Assembly (NCBI GenBank): GCA_023128035.1
Contig: JAGMES010000098.1
Location: 1 to 15,974 of the forward strand
Reading direction: 5' to 3'
Source of the DNA: Halanaerobiales bacterium
GTDB lineage: Bacteria; Bacillota_F; Halanaerobiia; DY22613
DNA length: 15,974 nt
The notes under the pieces are model-generated. The model saw nothing but the letters and a program-made list of their open reading frames with translations, did no database searches and was not told the DNA's origin. Positions 1-6,538 of the stretch are shown one piece after another. Numbering within the stretch: position 1 is the stretch's first letter; each line of letters opens with the position of its first letter. Both the position numbers and the translations under genes were made by a program.

Positions 1-93
1 TTCTCGTAAAAACAATCCTTTTATACTACCTAAAATTCCTGGTTGCTTACGTGAAGTGAAATACGTTTTAGACAGATTACTGATTTCAATCAT
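1..93 (-). CDS. ABC transporter ATP-binding protein, N-terminal fragment (cut by window edge)
   Basis: Only the first 31 codons are inside the window, starting at the ATG complementary to 91-93 and reading off the left edge. The residues begin MIEISNLSKTYFTSRKQPG and continue into an IKGLFLRE-like segment. This is the typical opening of ABC-2 type exporter ATPases, in which the first beta strand (I/V-E-I/V-x-N-L-S-K-x-Y) is followed by a PG...IK.LF.RE insertion before Walker A. The Walker A motif itself would lie outside the window, so nucleotide binding is inferred. The start overlaps the 3' end of the radical SAM/SPASM gene by 8 bases, which implies translational coupling. The position, last in a peptide-maturation operon, suggests export of the modified peptide or self-immunity. 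A permease gene is expected next, beyond the edge. Confidence 0.75.
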   Translation of the reverse strand, partial: MIEISNLSKTYFTSRKQPGILGSIKGLFLRE

Positions 94-1510
94 TTTTTGA
101 TTCTCCCATCCATTTTTTACTAAGCGCAATAAAATAATCTATATCCTCTTCATCTCTATTTACAATAGATTCTAAACTTTTTTGAATTAACTTTTTATTT
201 ATTTCACATTTAACTGAATCCTTACTTAAAATTTCTCCAGAACTTAAAAAAGCATTAGATGCACACCCACCCTGGCACCATATACGATAATTACATTGAG
301 AACACTCTGCAATATTTTCAACTCGACGATCCCTTAATTTTTTTACAATCGTTTTTTGATTTAGACTATCAAAATTTGTATCTTTAACGTTTCCAATCAA
401 AAAGTCTTCCACTCCCTGAAAACCATAGCATGGGAAAATATTACCATTTGGAGCTATACTTACGATATTTAATCCAGCTCCACATGGACTTCTATGACAC
501 ATAAAATTCCGCTCAGGTTGAAACAGGTAATAGTAAAAAATACCCATATTTCTTTCTAAAGTAATTTGATTGTTATTCCTGTAGTATCGTTTTAAAATAC
601 TCTCATGAAGTAGCCAAATTTTTTCAACAAATTCGTTTTCATCTATATTCATATTATTATTTTTTGCTTTTCCTATAGTTAATAAGGGTAACAAACTAAA
701 ATTAAAAACACCCATATCTAAAAAGTACTGAACAATATTATCTATTTCTTTAATATTATTTTTATTTACAACTGTAACAAAAGTATATGGAATACCTGAT
801 TCTTTAATCACATTAAGATTTTCTAAGATTGATAAATATACACTTTCACCTAATTTATTAATTCGATTAATATTATGTTCTTTAGAATAGCCATCTAATG
901 AAATAGCAAGTTGAATATTATTATAATCAACTAAAAAATCTAAATATTCCTGTTTTATATGTGTACCGTTTGTTTGTATATTATATAAAATTTTTATTCC
1001 TAAGTTTTTTAAATTTTCCATTATACATTTAATAATTTCAAAGTTCAAAAAAGGTTCTCCTCCCGAGAACTCAATTATAATAGTTTCTAATTTTTTAGAT
1101 TCCACATAAGCTTTGAGTTGATTACAAAAACTTTTAGCAATCTCAAGACTCATAAACTCTATGTTTTGTGAATAATTAAAGTTACTCAAACAATAAGTAC
1201 ATCTCAAATTGCATTGATTAGTAACATTTATTTCAAATAAATAAATACTTTCTTCATCCTCTTTTGGCGCATCATAAATGTAGTGACCATTTTTTTGAGC
1301 TATACCATATAAATATAATTTATTAGCAAACTCCTCATCATATAAACCTGATGGATGAAATAATAAACCAATTTCGTAAGAATCTAAAATACTCCAGCCA
1401 TTTGTAACTAAATTAGTTGCTATCCACATATCAGCACATTGAAACATCAATAAATCTTGTTCGCTAATAGTATATCGTTTTTTATAAATAGAGTATAATG
1501 AAAACATCAT
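86..1510 (-). CDS. Radical SAM/SPASM peptide maturase
   Basis: The 474-residue protein has three parts. The first ~90 residues match no domain I know and could hold a peptide-binding region. The radical SAM core carries the 4Fe-4S motif CNLRCTYC (Cys100, Cys104, Cys107) and the SAM-binding GGEP at 150-153. The C-terminal SPASM domain has Cys338, Cys343, Cys361, Cys403, Cys406, Cys412, Cys416 and Cys435, enough for two auxiliary clusters, with the family signature CGAG..I.I.PNG.I.PC and CSQCNYRIWCQGGC. Such enzymes install thioether or C-C crosslinks in RiPP precursors; the exact reaction cannot be read here. The ATGATG start follows GAGGTGA. It lies downstream of the tiny precursor-like ORF and a hairpin, and overlaps the ABC ATPase start, so it belongs to the same operon. 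Confidence 0.9.
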   Translation of the reverse strand: MMFSLYSIYKKRYTISEQDLLMFQCADMWIATNLVTNGWSILDSYEIGLLFHPSGLYDEEFANKLYLYGIAQKNGHYIYDAPKEDEESIYLFEINVTNQCNLRCTYCLSNFNYSQNIEFMSLEIAKSFCNQLKAYVESKKLETIIIEFSGGEPFLNFEIIKCIMENLKNLGIKILYNIQTNGTHIKQEYLDFLVDYNNIQLAISLDGYSKEHNINRINKLGESVYLSILENLNVIKESGIPYTFVTVVNKNNIKEIDNIVQYFLDMGVFNFSLLPLLTIGKAKNNNMNIDENEFVEKIWLLHESILKRYYRNNNQITLERNMGIFYYYLFQPERNFMCHRSPCGAGLNIVSIAPNGNIFPCYGFQGVEDFLIGNVKDTNFDSLNQKTIVKKLRDRRVENIAECSQCNYRIWCQGGCASNAFLSSGEILSKDSVKCEINKKLIQKSLESIVNRDEEDIDYFIALSKKWMGESKND

Positions 1511-1526
1511 TTCACCTCATTAATAT

Positions 1527-1551
1527 AATAGGGGGGCATCCCCCCACTATT
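1527..1551 (-). terminator. G6/C6 hairpin between precursor ORF and SPASM enzyme (partial terminator or mRNA processing hairpin)
   Basis: Six G residues (1531-1536), a CAT loop and six C residues (1540-1545) form a very stable stem, extended by AATA/TATT (1527-1530 with 1548-1551) across a 2-base bulge. It sits a few bases beyond the last in-frame TAA for the one-copy form of the precursor (1552-1554) and just upstream of the SPASM gene's ribosome binding site. On the transcribed strand the sequence after the stem is TATTATATTAAT, not a clean U tract, so it is probably a leaky terminator or a 3' end stabiliser. Either would make precursor mRNA outnumber enzyme mRNA, as is common in RiPP operons. 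Confidence 0.6.
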
Positions 1552-1571
1552 TTAGTCTGGAAGCTGATTAC

Positions 1572-1610
1572 ATCTACTCCACCCGTTTACTACACCCGTT
1601 TACTACACCC
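1572..1610 (-). repeat. 13-bp tandem repeat, 2 perfect + 1 degenerate copy, inside the precursor ORF
   Basis: On the coding strand the unit GGGTGTAGTAAAC occurs twice without gap (1610-1598 and 1597-1585), followed by a third diverged unit GGGTGGAGTAGAT (1584-1572). Because 13 is not a multiple of three, each gain or loss of a copy shifts the reading frame of everything downstream. Confidence 0.9.
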
Positions 1611-1675
1611 ATTTTCTTTTCTCTTTTAACTTTAACATCTTTAAAAGAACGAATAATCATTGGTTTAGTGTACAT
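1574..1675 (-). CDS. Candidate RiPP precursor peptide, 33 aa
   Basis: A short ORF begins 16 bases after the stop of the upstream radical SAM gene, behind the strongest ribosome binding site in the window (AAGGAGGTG, 1690-1682, six bases from ATG). It encodes a basic leader-like stretch (MYTKPMIIRSFKDVKVKREK), then K and a short tail MGVVNGCSKRVE with a single Cys and a TAG stop. Position between three radical SAM genes and an ABC transporter, small size, charge and strong translation signal are what support a precursor role; I do not recognise the family. The tail is encoded by a 13-bp tandem repeat. Removing one perfect copy would give a 36-residue product ending MGVVNGWSRCNQLPD, stopping at 1552 next to the hairpin. 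That is a more convincing core, so the present copy may be a frameshifted or switched form. Confidence 0.65.
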   Translation of the reverse strand: MYTKPMIIRSFKDVKVKREKKMGVVNGCSKRVE

Positions 1676-1679
1676 TTAT

Positions 1680-1691
1680 CACACCTCCTTC
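1680..1691 (-). promoter_or_regulatory. Near-perfect Shine-Dalgarno of the precursor ORF
   Basis: GAAGGAGGTGTG lies immediately after the TGA stop of the preceding radical SAM gene, and AAGGAGGTG is fully complementary to the anti-Shine-Dalgarno. It supports translation of the tiny ORF at 1675 and argues that this ORF is real. Confidence 0.75.
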
Positions 1692-2627
1692 TCAAAATAA
1701 TTTATTTAACACTACATCAACTGGAATAATATCCAGAGGATTTACATCTTGAATTGGCATAAATTCTTCAAAACCATATAACTCTACATATTCATTCCAG
1801 GGTCCTAAACATAATGAATTAAAATTACACTCTACGCACTTTTGACCTTTTCTACGGAAAAGGTGTTCACATTCTGTAAAATCTTCTATATTGTATGTAG
1901 GATCATTATATTTGAATTGATTTGGAATATATAGCTCTCCAACAAAACTTTCATAACCTTTTAACTTACAAAATGGAATTCCTTCTGTCATCACTTTACC
2001 ACCAGCGACAAGAATATCTTCCATTGATTTAACTAGAAAAGGTTGTACTTGTGAAAATTTAGGGCAAAATTCAGAATAACTATTCTTCGCAAATCCAAAA
2101 GAGCGAATATACACAAATTTTATCATATCAACATTTAAGGTTACCAAAAGCATTCCTATATCTGCTAAGTGTTTGTAATTCACTGACGAGATTACTGTAT
2201 TTGTAGTAATCTTTTGACCATAGTTTTTTAGCATTTGAATTCCTTGTACAGTCTCTTCAAAGCTATTAGGTACATTAGTTATATACTCAAATAATTTTTT
2301 GTCATGTCCCTGAAAAGATATTAAAAAATGATCAACCCCTATTTTAACTACTTTTTGTGTAAAAATTTCATCATGAAAAGCACGACCATTAGTTTGAATA
2401 TTTATTTTATATTGTTTTTCTTTAGCGATCTTTAGTATCTCAAAAAAATCTGGTCTAATAGTAACTTCTCCACCTGAAATTGTAATCGTATCCGCTTTAT
2501 TCTCACTATTTTCTATCAATTTTTTAAATTCTTCAAAAGTTAAAAATGTTTTTTTCGCTCCAATTGAACAAAATAAACAATTGTTATTACATCGATAGTC
2601 TAATTTAACAAATAGATCTTCAGTCAT
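1692..2627 (-). CDS. Radical SAM protein with short SPASM-like Cys cluster
   Basis: This 311-residue protein starts almost directly with the radical SAM core: CNNNCLFC (Cys13, Cys17, Cys20) and SGGEVTIRPDFF with GGE at 52-54. There is no N-terminal extension. The C-terminal part has Cys220, Cys253, Cys264, Cys267 and Cys273 in the pattern C..(10)..CVECNFNSLCLGPW, which looks like a truncated SPASM/Twitch site able to hold one auxiliary Fe-S cluster. Such enzymes modify peptides or small molecules; the substrate here is inferred to be the peptide encoded by the next ORF. The start has GAGGTGTT upstream, which overlaps the stop of the B12-radical SAM gene 9 bases away, so the two are translationally coupled. 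It is related in fold but not closely similar to the SPASM enzyme at 86-1510. Confidence 0.88.
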   Translation of the reverse strand: MTEDLFVKLDYRCNNNCLFCSIGAKKTFLTFEEFKKLIENSENKADTITISGGEVTIRPDFFEILKIAKEKQYKINIQTNGRAFHDEIFTQKVVKIGVDHFLISFQGHDKKLFEYITNVPNSFEETVQGIQMLKNYGQKITTNTVISSVNYKHLADIGMLLVTLNVDMIKFVYIRSFGFAKNSYSEFCPKFSQVQPFLVKSMEDILVAGGKVMTEGIPFCKLKGYESFVGELYIPNQFKYNDPTYNIEDFTECEHLFRRKGQKCVECNFNSLCLGPWNEYVELYGFEEFMPIQDVNPLDIIPVDVVLNKLF

Positions 2628-2636
2628 AGTAACACC

Positions 2637-4517
2637 TCAAAATTTTTTATTTAATAAAATCATGCTATTATTCTCCAATAAATAACTAATAAAATCAATT
2701 CCTTTCGGCTTTTTTAAAATTTCTTTTAAACTACAATCATCATTTAATGATAAAAATAATTCATAAGGAATTTTTTCATCGATAATTTTTGTAAACATAC
2801 TATTTAGAGTATAACTTAACGAATAATCTTGAATTGTTTTATTTTTAAGATCACCAATTAATATAGGAAATTTTTTTTCAGTTTTAGACAAAAAATCACT
2901 TTTAACTCTGTGGCAGGCTAAGAAAAATATAAACATTCTTGCAAGATTATTTTCTGGTAAATATTTATAATATGTAGTAAAATCAAAAACGCCAAGTGCT
3001 AATTTGTTTAATAACTCTTCGACATAAGTAATATTTACATTGTCTTGAGCAGTATCAATAACAAATCTATAATAATCATTATTCTCTTTTGGAATAATAT
3101 CCCACATCTGAGGTTCCTTAGCTATCGGACTTTCTTTACTTAATTTAAAATAAGATATCTTCACTAAATTGATATATTCGCGATTTCTTTCAAGAAAGTC
3201 TATAGTTTTTTGACGATCTTCATCCGTTTCACCTGGAAAACCAAACATTACCCAACAAATATTGCTTATACCACTATCTTTGCAAAGCTTTAATTTTTCA
3301 GCTGCTATATCGACACTTATACCTTTGTTCATTAAGTCTAAAACCCGTTGACTTCCAGATTCTAAGCCCCACGAAATTGTGCGAAAACCAGCATGATATG
3401 CTATATCAAATATTTCTTTCGTAAAGTGCTTTGAAAATCTGGCATATCCATAAAAATATGCCTTAATATCGCTAGTAATCAAAGATAAACTAAGTTTTTC
3501 GAGTCTCACTGGAGAAATCTCTTCATCATGTATTGTAAAATAATTACAATCATATTTGTTTTTTAAATACTTCACCAAGTTCACAATATTATTTATGTCA
3601 AACGTTTGATATTTCTGATAACTTTTATGATGAGAACAAAATGTACATTGTCGCCAAGAACATCCTCTTGATGTTTGTATAGGTAATACTCTAAATGGAG
3701 AAAAAAATTTATCTAACTGATATTTTGAGTAATCAGGAAAAGGTAATTTATTTAAATTAAAAACTGGCTTTTCTTTATTAAAACAAATTTCGCCTTTAGC
3801 ATTGAGATAAATTAAATTTCCTATTGTATCTAAAGATTTATTATTTTCCAAACATTCTAAAAGCTCTATTAGGTTTTCTTCTCCAGGTCCAATCAATATA
3901 TAATCACAATGTTCATTTTCTAAAATATCTCTTGCTATATCGGGGTTATTGATATAATGTGTTATTGGCCCACCGATAATAACAGGTATTTTTAAAAAAT
4001 CTTTAATGTATTTTCGTAAATTTCGAGTAAAGTCATCAAAACTATGAACAGAGAAACCAACAGCAACTGGCATTAACTCTTTTATCTCTTTTTTATAACT
4101 ATTTAAGAAAGCGAAATTATCATATCCCTCATTTTCAATAAAATATTTATATAAGGCTACTACATTTTTAAAAAATATTTCTAGATCCATTATTTTTTCA
4201 ACTTGAAAATATGCTTGAATCCTTCTATTATAGTATTCTTCTACAAACTCTAACAGAGCGTTTGGACGTGAATTATCTGAAAAAAAATCGCTGAAATAAT
4301 TTATAAATTTTTCTTCAATACCTTTACTTTTTACCAAGGAAAATAATGTACATATTTCGTCAAAACTATTTAGCATAATTTGTAAATATCTAGTTTGCCC
4401 TAACATTAAGTGAACAGTATAATCATTGGCTTTTAAAACTCCCATGAGACTTGCAATTCCAAGATCAGGGCGGTCAAGTAACTCTTCTAATTTCCAATCT
4501 TCAAATAATAAAAACAT
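2637..4517 (-). CDS. Cobalamin-binding-domain radical SAM protein (class B type)
   Basis: The 626-residue protein has an N-terminal region of ~145 residues that I cannot assign. A B12-binding-like Rossmann domain follows (about 148-225, VAVGFSVHSFDDF ... VIIGGP ... YILIGPGEENLIELL). Next is a radical SAM core with Cys286, Cys291 and Cys294 in RGCSWRQCTFCSH, a CX4CX2C spacing instead of the usual CX3CX2C. WGLESGSQRVLDLMNKG and FGFPGETDED are typical of B12-radical SAM enzymes. No DXHXXG cobalamin-ligand motif is visible, as in other base-off/His-off members. The last ~50 residues (SLKEILKKPKGIDFISYLLE) look like a small winged-helix/PqqD-like tail, a weak inference. Family members do C-methylation or other radical chemistry. 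It is the first gene of the operon; the start has GGGAGGA seven bases upstream. Confidence 0.88.
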   Translation of the reverse strand: MFLLFEDWKLEELLDRPDLGIASLMGVLKANDYTVHLMLGQTRYLQIMLNSFDEICTLFSLVKSKGIEEKFINYFSDFFSDNSRPNALLEFVEEYYNRRIQAYFQVEKIMDLEIFFKNVVALYKYFIENEGYDNFAFLNSYKKEIKELMPVAVGFSVHSFDDFTRNLRKYIKDFLKIPVIIGGPITHYINNPDIARDILENEHCDYILIGPGEENLIELLECLENNKSLDTIGNLIYLNAKGEICFNKEKPVFNLNKLPFPDYSKYQLDKFFSPFRVLPIQTSRGCSWRQCTFCSHHKSYQKYQTFDINNIVNLVKYLKNKYDCNYFTIHDEEISPVRLEKLSLSLITSDIKAYFYGYARFSKHFTKEIFDIAYHAGFRTISWGLESGSQRVLDLMNKGISVDIAAEKLKLCKDSGISNICWVMFGFPGETDEDRQKTIDFLERNREYINLVKISYFKLSKESPIAKEPQMWDIIPKENNDYYRFVIDTAQDNVNITYVEELLNKLALGVFDFTTYYKYLPENNLARMFIFFLACHRVKSDFLSKTEKKFPILIGDLKNKTIQDYSLSYTLNSMFTKIIDEKIPYELFLSLNDDCSLKEILKKPKGIDFISYLLENNSMILLNKKF

Positions 4518-4949
4518 AAAAAATCCTCCCAGATTTGCTTTCTGTTATGTATTGTTAATTTAGCTTTTTTCTGGATATATTATAAATAATAACTTTTAAA
4601 GTCACTTTTAAATTATTAATTTTAACCAACTTTATTTTAGGTTTAGTCTATTTACATATAATGTAAATTTTATATCTTATTATACTTTACCACCACATTT
4701 GTATTCTACATATATGTATTAATTTCCTTTAAATATTGTAATTTTATTTTGAATTTTTATTTATCTACATATTAAAACTAAAAATACCCCCATCTCAAAT
4801 TTAAATTTTTTACTCAAAATAAATCACCCCAAGGTAAACCTCTTATCCTAAATAATTTGATTTTTACTTCATAAAATTATTCCATCCACGACATACTATT
4901 ATTTTTTTACCCAAAATAAAAATGTGGAAAAATAAGGAGATAACCTAAA
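4518..4949. other. Long AT-rich intergenic region upstream of the radical SAM operon
   Basis: No convincing gene is present here. It holds the candidate promoters of the radical SAM operon and one inverted repeat, TTTACAT-ATA-ATGTAAA at 4651-4667, upstream of both candidate -10 boxes only in part (it lies between them), which could be a regulator site. An 18-codon TTG-started ORF (4817-4761) with GGGGTGA upstream is too short to support as a gene. Confidence 0.5.
4579..4605 (-). promoter_or_regulatory. Possible promoter of the radical SAM operon
   Basis: On the minus strand GTGACT (4605-4600) and TATAAT (4584-4579) are separated by 15 bases, about 60 bases upstream of the B12-radical SAM start. 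The -10 is a consensus match; the -35 is weak and the spacing short, so this is tentative. A second TATAAT at 4684-4679 is an alternative. Confidence 0.35.
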
Positions 4950-5264
4950 TCATGATAGATCTTGAGATTACCCCCTTTTTGACTACTGGCATCACCGATA
5001 TAGACTTCCTTCTCTCCGATTTTAAAACTTTCTTCCACCAGTGCATAAACTACTTGTGGATCGACCACCACTCCTTCAGGCACAGGTTTTGGATGGGAGG
5101 TATCGCTTTAATCAATACCATATCTCCGGGACTGACCTACCTTTTCTACCCCTCCCAACTGTTAAACAATCCGATGAGTCTGATCTTTCACACTCATCTC
5201 ATGATTTCGTTTATGTAAAACTACCTGATTGCTATCAAAACGTTTAGTCAGGTTTAATTTCATG
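4950..5264 (-). pseudogene. Decayed fragment of a DUF362-domain protein
   Basis: Reading the minus strand across frames recovers a DUF362-like start. From the ATG at 5264-5262 comes a short basic N-terminus ending ...KDQTHRIV, then an in-frame stop, then QLGGVEKV, a one-base insertion, VSPGDMVLIKA, another frame change, and SHPKPVPEGVVVDPQVVYAL followed by EVYIGDASS and a Gly-rich turn. Family members share the order LGG-hEKhV.PGD.VLIK(P/A)N ... PEGV.TDP.VV.ALVE ... IGD(S/A)S, so the assignment rests on several motifs in the right order. DUF362 proteins are often iron-sulfur-associated and of unclear function. At least three lesions and loss of everything after the GDASS region mean it cannot be functional. 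No C-terminal part is found in the AT-rich DNA downstream. Confidence 0.7.
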
Positions 5265-5421
5265 GACAGAATAAAGATACCAAAATCTTATAAAGTCATC
5301 TCAATCTTCCTTTCTACTGTTTAACCCTTAGTTTTACTCTAAACCGTAAAAATATATGTACCCCTGAAAGCTAGATGAATTAATCTTCCTCTAAATCATT
5401 TTCATATAGCAGTGTAGAGCA

Positions 5422-5460
5422 CAAAAAAAAGGCTGTTGACAAAAACTTTGTCAACAGCCT
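5422..5460 (-). terminator. Strong rho-independent terminator, minus strand
   Basis: AGGCTGTTGACAAA (5430-5443) and its exact complement (5447-5460) form a perfect 14-bp stem with a 3-base loop, followed on the minus strand by eight T residues. It ends transcripts coming from the restriction-system remnant and metallopeptidase. Confidence 0.9.
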
Positions 5461-5502
5461 AAATCCAAAAGGAGTCTTTTTGTTCTAATCTTTAAATTAT
5501 TT

Positions 5503-5717
5503 TTACCCTAGTATTTTAAATTCGTGGAGTATATCTGCTTGTTGAGGGATAATTCGCTTGGCAAACTCATGACTAATCATCTGAGCACGCTTGTTTTTGC
5601 TGATTGCTCTTTCGACCACACAAAATCTCTTTGAAATTGTGGAATTTTAATTAAACCTTGTTCAATATCATTCAATAAAGATGAAAACTTAAATGAATGT
5701 GGTTCAGGTTGATACAT
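5503..5717 (-). pseudogene. DUF262-domain protein stub (N-terminus plus out-of-frame tail)
   Basis: From the ATG at 5717 (AGAGGG upstream; an earlier ATG at 5759 in the same frame is less likely) the product reads YQPEPHSFKFSSLLNDIEQG and LIKIPQFQRDFVWSKEQSAK. This is the DUF262 N-terminal signature (IPxFQRxFVW), seen in GmrSD-type modification-dependent nucleases and other defence proteins. It then runs to a stop at 5577. Shifting one frame at an A5 run gives a continuing tail (NKRAQMISHEFAKRIIPQQA and ILHEFKILG) ending at 5503. The family normally runs several hundred residues, with a second helical/HNH domain; here nearly all is missing, so this is a deletion remnant with an additional frameshift. 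It sits directly after the metallopeptidase and before the terminator, as the last member of the former restriction locus. Confidence 0.7.
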
Positions 5718-5856
5718 TATTTTTCCCTCTTTTCTCAATCTTTCGTTGACAACTGTCAATGTAAAATTAAAGATTCACCTGCTTTTATACAAAAATACTA
5801 ATGTTATACCACAGACATAAGTCTGTTGAATAAGGAATCTATAAGATCTAAATCAA

Positions 5857-6531
5857 CTAGAAATCAACCTCCAACAAATGTCCATTCTCTTTCAACCATT
5901 TCTTTGCTTTTATGTAGTTTGGAACTTGTATTGATAAAATATTCCAAAATTCTGGAGTGTGATTGGGTTCGATCAAATGAACTAATTCATGGACTATTAG
6001 ATAATCAAGCACATACATAGGTGCTTTTATTATTCGCCAGTTAAAATTGATATTATTTTTAGTAATACATGATGCCCAACGATATCTCATTTCGGATATT
6101 TTTACTTCATTATACTCCACTCCAAGATTTCGAGCATACCTCTCAGCCTTAGGTTTAATCATTTGAATAGCACGTTCTTTATACCACTTTTTTAAAAAAG
6201 TATTAGCATCTTTTTGGTTAGATCTAGATATTAGAAAGCGTTGATTAAACTCTACACCGTCAATCTCATGATCTACCACTAAAAGTTGATAATTTCTGCC
6301 TAGATACATTAAAGTTTCACCTGACACAAATTCTTTTAAATCTGATACATTTGGATATTTTTGTGCATGGTTGACCTTCTCTTTGATCCATTGTTTTTTT
6401 GATTGAACGATCTCTTCAATCCTCTCTTCGGATAGACCTTCTGGTGCACGCACTATGACCTTCCGGTCTCTTTCTACGGAAATATTGAGTGTTTTTCGTT
6501 TGCTGTATATTATTTTATAATCTATTTTCAT
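5857..6531 (-). CDS. YgjP-like (DUF45/SprT-like) zinc metallopeptidase
   Basis: This is an intact 224-residue protein of the usual length for the family. It has an N-terminal beta-rich part (KRKTLNISVERDRKVIVRAP), then the diagnostic RWASC at 151-155, and the zinc site HELVH (His181, Glu182, His185) followed by PNHTPEFW with a third His at 191. The fold and motifs match YgjP/M48-like peptidases that are frequently encoded beside hsdR of type I restriction systems; the substrate is unknown. The start has GGGTGA seven bases upstream, and the GTGA overlaps the ancestral stop of hsdR, showing the two were co-translated. It is the only undamaged gene of this locus, although its neighbours on both sides are broken. 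Confidence 0.88.
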   Translation of the reverse strand: MKIDYKIIYSKRKTLNISVERDRKVIVRAPEGLSEERIEEIVQSKKQWIKEKVNHAQKYPNVSDLKEFVSGETLMYLGRNYQLLVVDHEIDGVEFNQRFLISRSNQKDANTFLKKWYKERAIQMIKPKAERYARNLGVEYNEVKISEMRYRWASCITKNNINFNWRIIKAPMYVLDYLIVHELVHLIEPNHTPEFWNILSIQVPNYIKAKKWLKENGHLLEVDF

Positions 6532-6538
6532 TAGTTTT

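Noticed and set aside
1572..1610. Short tandem repeats considered as a CRISPR array
   Set aside because: The 13-bp units are contiguous without spacers and lie inside a translated ORF; no cas genes are present.
4761..4817. 18-codon TTG-started minus-strand ORF upstream of the radical SAM operon, considered as a second precursor
   Set aside because: It has a GGGGTGA site but is hydrophobic, very short and lies in AT-rich DNA beside a decayed gene; nothing else supports it.
4952..5247. Two overlapping plus-strand ORFs of 88 and 68 codons
   Set aside because: Their residues show no family features and they lie opposite a minus-strand DUF362 remnant with several motifs in order; they are shadows.
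5826..6020. Plus-strand ORF of 64 codons
   Set aside because: It is antisense to the 3' end of the intact metallopeptidase gene and has no ribosome binding site.
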